64,000 nucleotides of DNA from Planctomycetota bacterium (GCA_024278955.1 JAJRSE010000071.1:1-64000); one strand, 5' to 3'; positions 43,075 to 53,341 are shown, counted from the stretch's first letter. The notes: generated from the letters alone by a model not told the origin. Numbers and translations: made by a program.

Positions 43075-44082
43075 CTACCCCTCCGCTATCGACTCAAACG
43101 CCTGGCTACGGAAGTCGCGCAGCGCGTCGATCATCTCTTGCATCGACTGATAACGATTCAAGGGGTCTTTTGCTAACGCCTTCATAACGATGGCCGCTAG
43201 CTCCGGAGGGATGGGTCTTTGGGGCACAAGCTCCTGAGGCGGCACAGGCACCTGATTAACAATCATATCAAACGTTTCGCTCACTTGCTTACCGCGCAAT
43301 GGCTCTTTGAGAGTTAGAATCTCGTAAAGCACCACTCCGATGCTGTCAACATCGGTCCGGGCGTCAATCGCTTCGCCTCCGCCACGCACCTGCTCGGGCG
43401 ACATGTACAGCGGCGTGCCAGGACGCTGGCCCATGGAGGTCAGCTCCTCGTGTTCCATCATGGCATGTTGCGTGTCGTCTCCGCCAGAAGCCCAAACTTT
43501 GGCAACGCCCCAATCAAGTAACATCACTTCGCCAAAGGAGCCAATAATCACATTCTCTGGTTTCACATCCCGATGCACGACCCCATGGGCATGAGCATAA
43601 GAAAGGGCATTGCAAACTTGAATCATCAGCCCCAACATGCGGTCGAGGTTGTACGTTTGGATCGCTAACAAGTCGCCTGCTATCTGTCGTTCCAAAATAT
43701 CGCGAATGGTTTCGCCTTCTACCTTCTTCATCGTAAAGTAGAGACGCCCCTCCGTATCGTGACCAATTTCGTAAACAGGCACGGTGTTCGGATGCTGTAA
43801 CTGGGAGGTGACTCGAGCCTCACGCAGAAAACGTGCTCGCATAGATTCGTTGTTCGCCAAATGCGGGTGGATCGTTTTCATGACGACCATCCGCCCCAAG
43901 TTATTGTCCAAGCAGGTGCGCAGCTGGGCAGCCCCTCCTTTGGCAAAAGGGACAAAGTCGGAGTAGCGGTTGAAGCTGTTCGAGAAATATTTCGACAGCT
44001 GCTTGTCCGTCACCTTGGCATCAATCCGAGGGTAAGCATCGTCTCCGGAAGCGTCTTTCGATTTTTCAGTCATAGCAAGCAT
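43075..44082 (-). CDS. Serine/threonine protein kinase (PknB-like, soluble)
   Basis: 335 aa. Catalytic loop HRDVKPEN, metal motif DWG in place of DFG, activation-segment end PGTPLYMSPEQ, and the ATP Lys in VVMKTIHP. The glycine-rich loop is reduced (FAKGGAAQLR). The D-V-D-SIGVVLYE helix F segment is DARTDVDSIGVVLYE. It has no membrane helix or sensor domain, so the kinase is cytosolic. Starts at 44082 and 44073 are both possible; neither has a clear ribosome binding site. The substrate is unknown. Confidence 0.9.
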   Translation of the reverse strand: MLAMTEKSKDASGDDAYPRIDAKVTDKQLSKYFSNSFNRYSDFVPFAKGGAAQLRTCLDNNLGRMVVMKTIHPHLANNESMRARFLREARVTSQLQHPNTVPVYEIGHDTEGRLYFTMKKVEGETIRDILERQIAGDLLAIQTYNLDRMLGLMIQVCNALSYAHAHGVVHRDVKPENVIIGSFGEVMLLDWGVAKVWASGGDDTQHAMMEHEELTSMGQRPGTPLYMSPEQVRGGGEAIDARTDVDSIGVVLYEILTLKEPLRGKQVSETFDMIVNQVPVPPQELVPQRPIPPELAAIVMKALAKDPLNRYQSMQEMIDALRDFRSQAFESIAEG

Positions 44083-44216
44083 CAAAAAAGTAATAGAAAC
44101 AAAGGCAGTCCAGCATACTCTCCAAATACCATTTTAGTACCAAATCGTAGAATACCAAAGGGCACTGATCGACGACCAAGGCAAAATGCAAAGTCAAAAC
44201 AAGTGCCCAAAAGGAA

Positions 44217-44294
44217 TTTGCCACAAAGATTACAGAGGACACAGAGAACCCCTTATTTCTAGCACTCGGTGATCTCTGTGATCTCTGTGGCAAA
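44217..44294. repeat. Palindromic CTCTGTG-family repeat
   Basis: TTTGCCACA (44217-44225) pairs with TGTGGCAAA (44286-44294), and the inner arms, with repeated CACAGAG and CTCTGTG blocks, also pair. It is the palindromic form of the family seen at 946 and 3069. It lies in the gap upstream of the kinase gene, between it and the DUF3500 gene. Confidence 0.75.
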
Positions 44295-44444
44295 ACTTTT
44301 CTGCTTTAATATGCGACCTTGCAATCCTCCTGACTGACTGAACGAAATTTGCAATTCCCAGTCGCCTAGAGTCTAATGACCGTTCGGCTCGCCGCGTAAG
44401 GCGATTGGCCGTTGCCCTTTCAGAGAAACTCAGGGAGGTAGATC

Positions 44445-45494
44445 ATGGGTTCCGAGAACCTTGGCTTGGGAAACGAGAAGAACAACCCCGTTGCGCGTCG
44501 CACTTTTTTAGAATTCGCCGGCAAATCGACCCTCGCCGCAAGCGCAGCCCTGTGCCTGCCCGCACACCCAGCCCTCGCCAAACCGGCCGTGGCAGCTCCA
44601 CAATCGGAATCGATTGTGAAGCAACTCTTCGAGACCCTCTCGCCCAAACAACGCGAGACCATCTGCTTTCCTTGGAACCACCAAGACCCCGATCGCGGAT
44701 TGCTGCGCACTCGCGTGGCTGCCAATTGGGAAATTACCGAGCAAACCATCAACGGGGGATTTTATACCAAAGACCAACAGGCAATGATTCGCCTGATATT
44801 CGAGGGGCTTTTTCAACCCGAGTGGCATGAAAAAATCGACCAACAGCTCGCAGACGATTCCGGCGGATATGGCCAGTCGAATACGATCGCAATTTTCGGC
44901 GACCCAGACAGCGACCAATTTGAATTCGTCATGACCGGTCGTCACATGACCCTTCGTTGCGACGGCAACTCGGCCGAACACGTCGCCTTCGGCGGACCGA
45001 TCTTCTACGGCCATTCCGGCGAAAATTTTGACGAAGAACCAGACCACCCCGGAAACGTCTTCTGGGGCCAAGGCCTCGAAGCCAACAAACTCTACCAAGC
45101 CCTCGATGGCAAACAGCAGCAAATGGCTTTGGTCAAAACCGGATTGCCCGACGAAGACCGCGTCGGCCTACAAGGCGCCGAGGGGCAGTTCCAAGGAATC
45201 CCCATCACCGAATTATCATCCGACCAGCGGGGACGCGTCCAAGAAGTGCTCAGCAAGCTCGTCGAACCTTACCGGCAAACCGATCGCGACGAAGTCATCG
45301 CTTGCCTCAAAGCCCAAGGCGGCCTCGACGCTTGCCACCTCGCCTTCTACAAACAAGACGACCTCGGCAACGATGGCGTTTGGGACAACTGGCGCCTCGA
45401 AGGCCCTTCGTTCGTCTGGCACTACCGCGGGGCGCCCCACGTCCACGTCTGGGTAAACGTCGCAGCCGACCCGTCGGTAAAGCTCAACGCCTAG
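44445..45494 (+). CDS. Tat-exported DUF3500 family protein
   Basis: 349 aa. The twin-arginine signal VARRTFLEFAGKSTLAAS and cleavage near ALA (about 45) indicate folded export. The body matches the DUF3500 layout: TGRHMTLRCDGN, FGGPIFYGHSG and the C-terminal FVWHYRGAPHVHVWVNVA with several conserved His. The function of the family is not known to me; the His cluster suggests a metal site. ATG 44445 has GGGAGGTAG upstream. Confidence 0.87.
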   Translation: MGSENLGLGNEKNNPVARRTFLEFAGKSTLAASAALCLPAHPALAKPAVAAPQSESIVKQLFETLSPKQRETICFPWNHQDPDRGLLRTRVAANWEITEQTINGGFYTKDQQAMIRLIFEGLFQPEWHEKIDQQLADDSGGYGQSNTIAIFGDPDSDQFEFVMTGRHMTLRCDGNSAEHVAFGGPIFYGHSGENFDEEPDHPGNVFWGQGLEANKLYQALDGKQQQMALVKTGLPDEDRVGLQGAEGQFQGIPITELSSDQRGRVQEVLSKLVEPYRQTDRDEVIACLKAQGGLDACHLAFYKQDDLGNDGVWDNWRLEGPSFVWHYRGAPHVHVWVNVAADPSVKLNA

Positions 45495-46087
<593 letters not shown>

Positions 46088-46129
46088 AAAAAAACCGGGG
46101 GCCAACCTGTAATCAGGTCGACCCCCGGT
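46088..46129 (-). terminator. Rho-independent terminator of the porin gene
   Basis: ACCGGGGG (46094-46101) pairs with CCCCCGGT (46122-46129), with an inner ACCTG/CAGGT stem and a short loop. On the minus strand it is followed by seven T residues (complement of 46088-46094). It lies 45 nt beyond the porin stop codon. Confidence 0.9.
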
Positions 46130-46173
46130 GGGAAAACTATTATCGAAAACTGGTCGAAGTCGACCCGCTCCGA

Positions 46174-47418
46174 CTAGTAGGTCAGAATCATGTCGCAGCC
46201 GACCATGTCTTCGTCGAACCCAGTCGAAGGAACCCAGTCCTTACGGACTTCAGGACGCATCACCAGGTTATCGAGCAACTTGATGTTGACGCCTGTCGTC
46301 AGCACGTTGTTCGACACGCCATCGTTACGCCACCACTCCAAACGAGTACCAAGTTTAACAATGTCGTTGTAGTCGTAGAACAGATACTGGTTCACACCAA
46401 GCGATTCCGTGATGCCAACACCACCGGGACCTTGAATACCCAAGTAGTCTGTCTGGAAGACGTAGTTGAGACGATCTGTCATCGTGACATCGAAGACCAC
46501 GCTATGCGAATAGTCGCTATCGGCATTGACAGCCGAAATAGCACCGAAGTTGCCATAAGTATTGATGACTGTCATCGTGACCGAGTCGAGCAAGTTTACC
46601 GAGAAACCGCCCAAGTAGCTATTGCCGCTATTCACTTGATCAAAACCAGTATCCCAACCAAGAGTCCAACCACCGTACAGCGTCATGTTCTCGAAGCCGT
46701 TGTACGTAGCCAACACACCCGTGTGGGTAAAGGGCTCGCTGTTGAACATCGTCAAAGCATGGCTGTAGAAAAAGTTACCCGTAGCAGCAACGGTTTCGTA
46801 CCCGGCCAGGGTAAAGAAACGACCAACTTTGACATTCAGGTCGTTGATAGCCACTTCGCCATACAACTGAGGCAAAGCCCAACCATACACGCCATTGTCC
46901 CAACCTTCGTCGAAGCTACCTGCAGGGTTGCTAAAAGCTTGGGTCTTCTGAGCATCGGTACCGTAAACAAAATCGGCACGGAAACCAAAGTCCAAACCAC
47001 GAGAGCCATCGGCTTCTCTACCAAAGTAGAACCATTGTTGCTGAAGGTTCATGTTTTTTGGTACGTCGTTGAACGCTCCCAGATCGCCACGGGCGGTCGA
47101 CAGGGGCGTCTGTTGATCGTGGTAACCAATCTGAGTCCAGCCACCAACATCGAAGTTATCAACACCCAAAATCGAAGAGAGAGACAATCCTTCGAGACCA
47201 CCAAGCATGGTGCCGCTAAGAAGACCTCCTCCTCCACACACGCCGCTGCCACAACCGTAGCAGCTGTCGTCATAACAACTGTCGCCACAACAACTATCGC
47301 AACCTACCGGGACCACAAGTTGATCGAGGTCAAACTGCCCCGATCCTGTTTCCGCAAATGCGGGAGTCGCGGCTAATGCTAGAACAGCAATACCGACTTT
47401 CCATGTCTTATTTTTCAC
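46174..47418 (-). CDS. Outer-membrane beta-barrel porin (BBP2/OmpL-like) with cysteine-rich N-terminus
   Basis: 414 aa. GTG 47418 is the start because AAGGAGCTGTCAG stands directly before it and a signal peptide follows (to about residue 22, ATPAFA). Residues about 39-63 carry seven cysteines in 22 residues (pattern CxxCC...C...C..C....C). The rest is a barrel of alternating aromatic strands (WTQIGYH, WFYFGREADG, YGEVAINDLNVKVGRFFTLAGYE) ending in Tyr, as outer-membrane proteins often do. A strong binding site and its own terminator suggest high expression. Many planctomycetes carry such porins. Confidence 0.88.
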   Translation of the reverse strand: MKNKTWKVGIAVLALAATPAFAETGSGQFDLDQLVVPVGCDSCCGDSCYDDSCYGCGSGVCGGGGLLSGTMLGGLEGLSLSSILGVDNFDVGGWTQIGYHDQQTPLSTARGDLGAFNDVPKNMNLQQQWFYFGREADGSRGLDFGFRADFVYGTDAQKTQAFSNPAGSFDEGWDNGVYGWALPQLYGEVAINDLNVKVGRFFTLAGYETVAATGNFFYSHALTMFNSEPFTHTGVLATYNGFENMTLYGGWTLGWDTGFDQVNSGNSYLGGFSVNLLDSVTMTVINTYGNFGAISAVNADSDYSHSVVFDVTMTDRLNYVFQTDYLGIQGPGGVGITESLGVNQYLFYDYNDIVKLGTRLEWWRNDGVSNNVLTTGVNIKLLDNLVMRPEVRKDWVPSTGFDEDMVGCDMILTY

Positions 47419-47826
47419 CTGACAGCTCCTTCTGTAATGCGATGCCGCACACCTGGTTCCGACCAGAAAACAGCAACGCAAGGTCTATTCAGCGAATCTC
47501 GGTCCAAAAAATTGATCGGTCCGAACAGCTCGTCCACAACGAAACCAAATCCGCAAAATTTCCGTCCACCTTGATGTCACTTATCGTCCCAGTTCCGATA
47601 GATGGGAGAGCCTGCCAACACGAAATACGCCGGAATTTGCTCGCAAACCCTCAATCGCTGACAAACCTTGCTGGTTGTATCACCTCGCCGGCGCAGTTCT
47701 GCGATCGGACCACGGAAGGACTCACCAAAGGGCTGCAAAAGAAGATCGAAATTATCCGAAGAACCCGCAAAGCTTACCGACACGCTATGATTCTTCGGGA
47801 AGTCCTTGGCTTCGGGAAAATCTCGC
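47419..47826. promoter_or_regulatory. Porin leader and upstream region
   Basis: 408 nt upstream of the porin gene and downstream of the DUF4190-like gene. It must carry the porin promoter. I could not assign boxes with confidence. A short minus-strand frame at 47577-47846 is not supported. Confidence 0.4.
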
Positions 47827-48531
47827 TCAGTGGCTACCGTCGCCAACTTGCCACCTATCGATCAACCAAACCGAGGGACTATGAAGTCCTTTTGTCTTAG
47901 AAAGAACCAACAGAAACGAGGAGACCTCAGCTTCGGCGTCCAGAACATCGTAAACAAAGACCGCCCTCGGCTGGCTCAGTTTGGAGTCAACTTGCGTCTC
48001 ACGGAGAACTCGCGATTTATTCCCACTCTCATGCATCTTACGCAATGCCAGAACGAGCGGGTCTTGAAGAAGCTGCGCGTTTTCTATTGCTTCCGAAAAA
48101 ATTGGGACCGCCCCGATGTTACTTCCAGAAGATTGGAGGCGAATAACCGCAGCACGTGTCATCAAACCCATCGCCTCTTCCGATTCGCCCCGAGCAACCT
48201 TCGCCATCCAAAGCTCAGCTGTCGCTTTTGCCTCTCGACGCAAAAGCACAGTACGTACCTCAACCCGGGCAACTGCCGAGACGCCAAAAATAATTGCAAA
48301 CGCCAACCCACCATAAGCCAGCCGAGTTCCCAGCAGGCCTCCTTCCGATCGTTTGATCCTTGCCAAAGCCCACAACGCAACCGCAACCGCAAACAGCGGC
48401 ACAACCAACAGAAGGGGAGCCGCAAAAGCCACCACCGAAAGCAAGCCAAGCACCAAAGCCACCACAGCCGAAGTGCTCAACGACTGATACTGCCCAAGCT
48501 CATCTGCGCTGTAATTACTATCGGATTCCAT
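47827..48531 (-). CDS. DUF4190-like small membrane protein
   Basis: 234 aa with two adjacent N-terminal helices (about 22-60) in the pattern ALVLGLLSVVAFAAPLLLVV, a third helix at about 70-92, then a soluble domain of about 140 residues. The first part resembles DUF4190 proteins. No catalytic motif was seen. It is last in the leftward PilT operon (71 nt after the CvpA-like gene). Confidence 0.7.
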   Translation of the reverse strand: MESDSNYSADELGQYQSLSTSAVVALVLGLLSVVAFAAPLLLVVPLFAVAVALWALARIKRSEGGLLGTRLAYGGLAFAIIFGVSAVARVEVRTVLLRREAKATAELWMAKVARGESEEAMGLMTRAAVIRLQSSGSNIGAVPIFSEAIENAQLLQDPLVLALRKMHESGNKSRVLRETQVDSKLSQPRAVFVYDVLDAEAEVSSFLLVLSKTKGLHSPSVWLIDRWQVGDGSH

Positions 48532-48602
48532 TGCTGGCCTGAGTCAAAGAGTAGAAGTGGCGGGCGAATAGAAATCGGCCCTTCCATACAAGATACGCCG
48601 AA

Positions 48603-49127
48603 TCACTTCCCCAGGAAAGGATGGTCTGATTTCTCGCTCTCAGCAAAGTTCTTCACCACACCACGAAAAGGGGCCCGAGCATATTTGAACGTCGATTGCT
48701 GCCATTCCGAGGCATCCTTGAAAGACCACTCACCCGAATTGATCGGCACCCGCTCCAGGGTATATGCCGTAAAGCTAGTCAACATCACCGCCACGACAAG
48801 CCCCACGATAGGACCCGCTATTTTATCCAGCAAAGGAAAGAATCTTACTCTTACCTCCGAAGAATTCCTCGCAGCCAAGTGCATTACGGTTACCGTCGCG
48901 GCGAAGACGACCCAAACTCCGGCGAAGACAAAGTACCAAGCCGACTCAGGCGGCTTGCCCGACTTGTCTAGCAAGAAATTTCCCAACGGTACGCCCCCGA
49001 AAACACTAACCAATCCTGCCAGAATGATATTCAACAAAGCGACCATATTATTCCAAAGCCCTTCGTTAACCGTCATAGCGACCGCGGCGAAGAACAAGAA
49101 TCCTAGCATGACCGTGAGATATAGCAT
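48603..49127 (-). CDS. CvpA-like membrane protein
   Basis: 174 aa with four hydrophobic spans: about 3-22, 28-45, 62-82 and 102-122. The MVALLNIILAGLVSVFGG segment and overall layout fit the CvpA/colicin V production family, though sequence signals are weak. It lies 85 nt after the degenerate PilB-like gene. The C-terminal 50 residues are soluble and polar. Confidence 0.6.
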   Translation of the reverse strand: MLYLTVMLGFLFFAAVAMTVNEGLWNNMVALLNIILAGLVSVFGGVPLGNFLLDKSGKPPESAWYFVFAGVWVVFAATVTVMHLAARNSSEVRVRFFPLLDKIAGPIVGLVVAVMLTSFTAYTLERVPINSGEWSFKDASEWQQSTFKYARAPFRGVVKNFAESEKSDHPFLGK

Positions 49128-49212
49128 GATATTTTGGCTTGAGATGTTTGGATTTTGGGAGCAAGCAACAGGCGATCAATCCCGACGAACGACGAACTAC
49201 CAACCACTGTTT

Positions 49213-51123
49213 CTACTGCTTGAGTACTCTCATCAATTCAGGGACCGAGGTGATTCCCTTAGCAACCAGCAAAATGCCTTCTTCCTGAAGCGACCGCTGC
49301 CGAGAAGCTCGGGCGGCTTTTTTCAGAAGGGAGAGCTTAGGTTGTTTGACAAGGATCTCTCGCATCTGATCGGTAACCGTAAGCAACTCGAAAACACCTG
49401 TCCGCCCCTTGTATCCAAGGCCTTGGCAAGTGGTACACGGTTTATTGATTTCCTCGCCCTTGGGGGGACGATATAATTGTTCGATTTTCCCGCTAGGAAT
49501 TCCAAGCTTTCGCAGAACCTCTCCCGGAGGAGTGTACGCTACTTTGCAATCGGGGCAGAGCAAACGTATCAACCGCTGATAAAGGACCGCCTTGGCAGTC
49601 GAGGCCAACTCTTTTGCTGGAATTTTCATTTGCAGCAACCTCAGCAGTGCTTCTGCCGACTCGCGAGCGCGTACGTTGGTTACCACCAAGTGCTCGTCTC
49701 TTACCTCGCCAAGCAGAATCGAAGCAGAATCGACATTGACGAAGTCGCGGCAGACGTAAACATTGGGATAGGTGCGGATAAGTCTTGGGAGAATCGTTGC
49801 AGGCGACTCTCCCGCAGCGCCATCAAAGGTTGTGACTTGCAGGTTTTGAATTTCTTCTTCCGGATGGGCAACGTCCTCAATCGCAGAAAAATCTCGCATC
49901 AAACGATCCGTCTCGCCGACCGAGATATTGGTAATCGTTGTCAATCCGTCGCCCGGCAAAGTCGCCAAAATGACCAACCCTTGGTCGGCAGCCATTTGGT
50001 CGGCCCACTGTTTTTGAAGTCCCTCGCGCATACCAAGGTCATCGTAGCTGCGAAGCTTTTTCTTTTCTCCCAGGAGCGTAAGAATCACTCGTTCGCCTGT
50101 GGTGACCCCTTGCGAAACCAAAAGGCATGTAAAAGACTTGCCTTGGTACTTGGCTCCAAATTCTCCCGACTGCTTCTTCTTGCGTTCTTTCGCATTAAGA
50201 TTTGCAAGTGTTTTCAGCACGGCAAGCATGACGTCGTTCGGCTCACGCTCGCGCGCTTCGCCGCTGTGCCACACTCCATCGATTTCGTGCCGCACGTTGA
50301 CCGCTTGCTTCGTAAAATCGAGCAACATCCGATCGCTTCGTTTCCCGTCCATCTCGACGATCAAATCTTTCGCGAGCAAATAGCCAGGGGAATGCCTCGC
50401 GGAAAGCAAGTTGGCGTTATTGGAATTTTGGTCATCTGCACCCATTGCCAGCAGATCGACCGGAGCGCCCTTCTCGTACTCGGCCTTTCGCTCCGCATCG
50501 ACTTTGATCCCCACCTTGCCGCCCAAACTTGCAAAAACATATCGCCACCAAGGCCCCGTAAGCACGGTCTCGTGAGGCTCGACATTCTTGTTATGAACAA
50601 GAACGTAGGGAATCCATGTCGCGAGGAAAACAACAAACAAGATCGGCAAACGAATGAGAGTCGCCACTGGCAAGAAGAAAAACAACAGGCAAAGCAGTGC
50701 AAACGGAAAAAACAAAATCGGATTCCACTTTTGCCAGCCGAGCCGGTAAGTTTGTGTATCGCGATTGACCCAGTCGACTGCTCGAACCCAAATCAGCAAG
50801 ACCAAGAACGCAGCCAACAGTTTCAACAAAAGCGAAATTTTGAATGGAAAAGACTTAACACGCTTGGCAAAAACATTGACCGATTGGTCACCGGCAGCCT
50901 GTTCTGGATTCGCTGGAGAGGCACTCTCCGTATTTTCTTGCTGCGGATCTCCATTCTCCCTGCGAGTCCCGTCGCCAGCTATTTCGCCTTGAGCTTCGGA
51001 GACCGCCCCTAACTCAGTAAGACTTACCTGAGCCCAGCAACCGCTTGGTTCAAGACATAACGCCGCAAACGCCAGCACTATTGCCGTGAAAATCGAAACT
51101 TGTAAACCCGTCATATGCCGCAT
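49213..51123 (-). CDS. PilB/GspE-related pseudo-ATPase with membrane N-terminus
   Basis: 636 aa. Unlike normal PilB it has a hydrophobic start like a signal peptide (about 8-31), helices at about 95-113 and 135-175, then a cytoplasmic PilB-like part. In the core the P-loop is LPGDGLTTI at 389-397 (canonical GPTGSGKTT), so the Walker A Lys is Leu. The Asp box is EDVAHPE, Walker B reads YPNVYVCRDF, and the His box LSTLHTND is VTNVRARE. The zinc site is intact: C523, C526, C563, C566 and GYKGRTGVFELL. It is thus a probable non-catalytic relative, possibly a scaffold. Its start overlaps the pilT stop by 1 nt. Confidence 0.85.
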   Translation of the reverse strand: MRHMTGLQVSIFTAIVLAFAALCLEPSGCWAQVSLTELGAVSEAQGEIAGDGTRRENGDPQQENTESASPANPEQAAGDQSVNVFAKRVKSFPFKISLLLKLLAAFLVLLIWVRAVDWVNRDTQTYRLGWQKWNPILFFPFALLCLLFFFLPVATLIRLPILFVVFLATWIPYVLVHNKNVEPHETVLTGPWWRYVFASLGGKVGIKVDAERKAEYEKGAPVDLLAMGADDQNSNNANLLSARHSPGYLLAKDLIVEMDGKRSDRMLLDFTKQAVNVRHEIDGVWHSGEAREREPNDVMLAVLKTLANLNAKERKKKQSGEFGAKYQGKSFTCLLVSQGVTTGERVILTLLGEKKKLRSYDDLGMREGLQKQWADQMAADQGLVILATLPGDGLTTITNISVGETDRLMRDFSAIEDVAHPEEEIQNLQVTTFDGAAGESPATILPRLIRTYPNVYVCRDFVNVDSASILLGEVRDEHLVVTNVRARESAEALLRLLQMKIPAKELASTAKAVLYQRLIRLLCPDCKVAYTPPGEVLRKLGIPSGKIEQLYRPPKGEEINKPCTTCQGLGYKGRTGVFELLTVTDQMREILVKQPKLSLLKKAARASRQRSLQEEGILLVAKGITSVPELMRVLKQ

Positions 51124-52277
51124 CAGATAATACCGCCTTGCGAAACATCGATTCCTTTGAGTGACATCTTCAGTGCCTCGCGGTTCGGAGCTACTTCCAT
51201 CGCGGTCTCGCGATCGATCATCTCTTCGTCGACAAGTTTTTTCAAACTCTGCGTAAAATCTTGCATGCCATCTTCAGCACCAACACGAATGGCATCGCCC
51301 AGTTTATGGTCTTCTTCTTCCAAAATTAGTTTCCGAACCGTTGGAGTAAACAACATGATCTCGCAGACTGGAACACGACCAACACCTGGTTTAATCGACT
51401 TGAGCAACTTTTGCGCAATAATGCCCTTCATGTTCATCGCCATAGCGCTGCGAAGGGCACCGTGCATTTCCTGGGGGAACAAGTCGAGAATACGTCCAAC
51501 CGTCGAGGCGGCGGTACTGGCATGGATGGTTCCAAAAACCAAATGGCCCGTCTCGGCAGCATGGATAGCCGTCATGAAAGTTTCACGATCACGCATTTCG
51601 CCCACAAGCATCACGTCGGGATCTTCACGCACTGCGTGTTTCATACCGATCTCAAAATCAACCACATCAAGGCCAATTTCACGTTGGTTAATGAGACACT
51701 TCTGCTCGGTGAACACAAACTCGATCGGATCCTCAAGCGTGAGAATATGCTTTCGGTATCTTGCATTGATCCAATTGAGCATCGACGCAATGGTTGTACT
51801 TTTACCCGAGCCTGTCACCCCGGCTAGTAAGACCATCCCCTGGTCGTACGTGCAAAGCCGCTCGATCGAAGGCGGGAGGTTCAAACCCTCGAAGTCGGGA
51901 ATCCAACTACTAACGCGTCGGGCTACCAAACCGATATGTCCCAGCTGCTGCAACAGGTTCACGCGGAAACGCCAGTTGGTGCCATCGACCTCGCACATAT
52001 GTGCAAAGTCTGCCCCGCCATCTTTGTCGAAAATTTTACGGCTCCGCTCGTTCATCAGCGGAAAGCAAAGGCGTACCATTTCTTCGTCGTCGATCGGATC
52101 GCGATCCATCGGTCTCAACGAGCCATCAACACGAAGCATCGGCGGTCGTCCGACCTTGAGATGCAGATCGCTCGCCTCGTGCTTCACGCATGCGCGAAAC
52201 ATTTTGTTAATCTCAAGTTCTTGATGTCGGGCGACAAAACTGTCGTAGTCCGATTCATTGATCGAAGATTTGGACAT
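51123..52277 (-). CDS. pilT: Pilus retraction-type ATPase PilT
   Basis: 384 aa. N-terminal PAS-like domain with ASDLHLKVGRPPMLRVDG, Walker A GVTGSGKSTT (153-162), Asp box LEDPIEF (181-187), Walker B DPDVMLVGEMRD (219-230) and His box GTIHASTAAS. All catalytic motifs are intact. PilT powers pilus retraction and twitching. It lies 26 nt upstream of nothing but the hisF stop, so it is the first gene of an operon with the pseudo-ATPase, CvpA-like and DUF4190-like genes. The C-terminus is somewhat longer than in model PilT. Confidence 0.93.
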   Translation of the reverse strand: MSKSSINESDYDSFVARHQELEINKMFRACVKHEASDLHLKVGRPPMLRVDGSLRPMDRDPIDDEEMVRLCFPLMNERSRKIFDKDGGADFAHMCEVDGTNWRFRVNLLQQLGHIGLVARRVSSWIPDFEGLNLPPSIERLCTYDQGMVLLAGVTGSGKSTTIASMLNWINARYRKHILTLEDPIEFVFTEQKCLINQREIGLDVVDFEIGMKHAVREDPDVMLVGEMRDRETFMTAIHAAETGHLVFGTIHASTAASTVGRILDLFPQEMHGALRSAMAMNMKGIIAQKLLKSIKPGVGRVPVCEIMLFTPTVRKLILEEEDHKLGDAIRVGAEDGMQDFTQSLKKLVDEEMIDRETAMEVAPNREALKMSLKGIDVSQGGII

Positions 52278-52304
52278 TGATTATTTACTCTTAGCTCAGG
52301 ACTT

Positions 52305-53078
52305 TTAAGCTACCATTCGCACGTGAACGCCATAGTCGGCCATGATTTGCTTAGTTTCTTGAATTGTATACTCGCCGAAGTGAAAAATACTGGCCGCAAG
52401 CGCCGCGTCGGCTTTGCCTTTGGTCACCGCCTCGGCAAGATGTTTGGGGCACCCTGCCCCGCCGCTCGCTACGACCGGAATCGAGACGGCTTCGCTGACG
52501 GCTGCGGTGATCTCCAGATCGTAGCCATTTTTTGTTCCATCGGCGTCCATGCAGGTAAGTACGATCTCGCCTGCTCCCATTTGTTCGACCTGCCGAGCCC
52601 AAGCAACCGCTTCAAGCCCTGTGGCAATGCGACCCCCGTTGATAAAAACTTCCCATACCTCGCAGCCATCTCGCTGGACGCGTTTTGGATCGATGTTCAC
52701 GACAATGCACTGGCTGCCAAATCTTTTTGCCGCTGCGCTGACGAACTCAGGATCGGTTACCGCCGAAGAGTTGATCGAAACTTTGTCGCAACCTGCTTTT
52801 AACAATTGCCGCACATCATCGACGGTACGAATTCCGCCCCCCACTGTGAGCGGCATGAACACTTGCTCGGCGGTGCGCCGCACCATATCGGCCATGATGT
52901 CTCGGCCTTCGTGGCTGGCACAAATATCAAGGAAGACCAACTCGTCGGCTCCTTCTCGCTCGTAGCGAGCGGCCACCTCGACCGGGTCGCCGGCATCGCG
53001 AAGATTCACAAAGTTGGTACCCTTCACCACGCGACCATGGTCAACATCGAGACAGGGAATGACACGTTTGGCAAGCAT
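52305..53078 (-). CDS. hisF: Imidazole glycerol phosphate synthase subunit HisF
   Basis: Cyclase subunit of histidine synthesis that uses ammonia from HisH. 257 aa TIM barrel with the N-terminal [17 protein letters not shown] (catalytic Asp), VVNIDPKR (second catalytic Asp) and [14 protein letters not shown]. Length is normal. No hisH or hisA lies in the window. Confidence 0.96.
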   Translation of the reverse strand: MLAKRVIPCLDVDHGRVVKGTNFVNLRDAGDPVEVAARYEREGADELVFLDICASHEGRDIMADMVRRTAEQVFMPLTVGGGIRTVDDVRQLLKAGCDKVSINSSAVTDPEFVSAAAKRFGSQCIVVNIDPKRVQRDGCEVWEVFINGGRIATGLEAVAWARQVEQMGAGEIVLTCMDADGTKNGYDLEITAAVSEAVSIPVVASGGAGCPKHLAEAVTKGKADAALAASIFHFGEYTIQETKQIMADYGVHVRMVA

Positions 53079-53341
53079 GGCTTTGGGAAAACAGAGGCAA
53101 CGGGAAAGGAGTCTGGGGACGCCGAGAAGGTAAAGCGGTGTCCTTGCGGAATAACCTATTCCGACGGTCTCAAGCCTACAGCCCAGTACCTAACACCCGC
53201 GACTACTTCCGAAGTTCCCAAGACTTCAGTCTAAATAGGGCTAAGGCGGGGGTCAACTAGTGAGAGGGCTCTTCAAGCCCGAATTACCGGGCAAATCGTC
53301 CTGGGAAAGCCTCTTAAGATGCCTCTTGCCTCAATCGTCGG

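Noticed and set aside
47577-47846. Minus-strand frame of 89 codons after the DUF4190-like gene
   Set aside because: TTG start overlapping the upstream gene by 20 nt, no good ribosome binding site and no recognisable family. It could be real, but the evidence is too thin.
47806-49476. Plus-strand open frame of 556 codons
   Set aside because: It runs antisense across two membrane-protein genes and part of the pseudo-ATPase gene; low-complexity, basic and without a ribosome binding site.
49477-51012. Plus-strand open frame of 511 codons
   Set aside because: It is antisense to the PilB/GspE-related gene, whose zinc motif and family similarity are clear.
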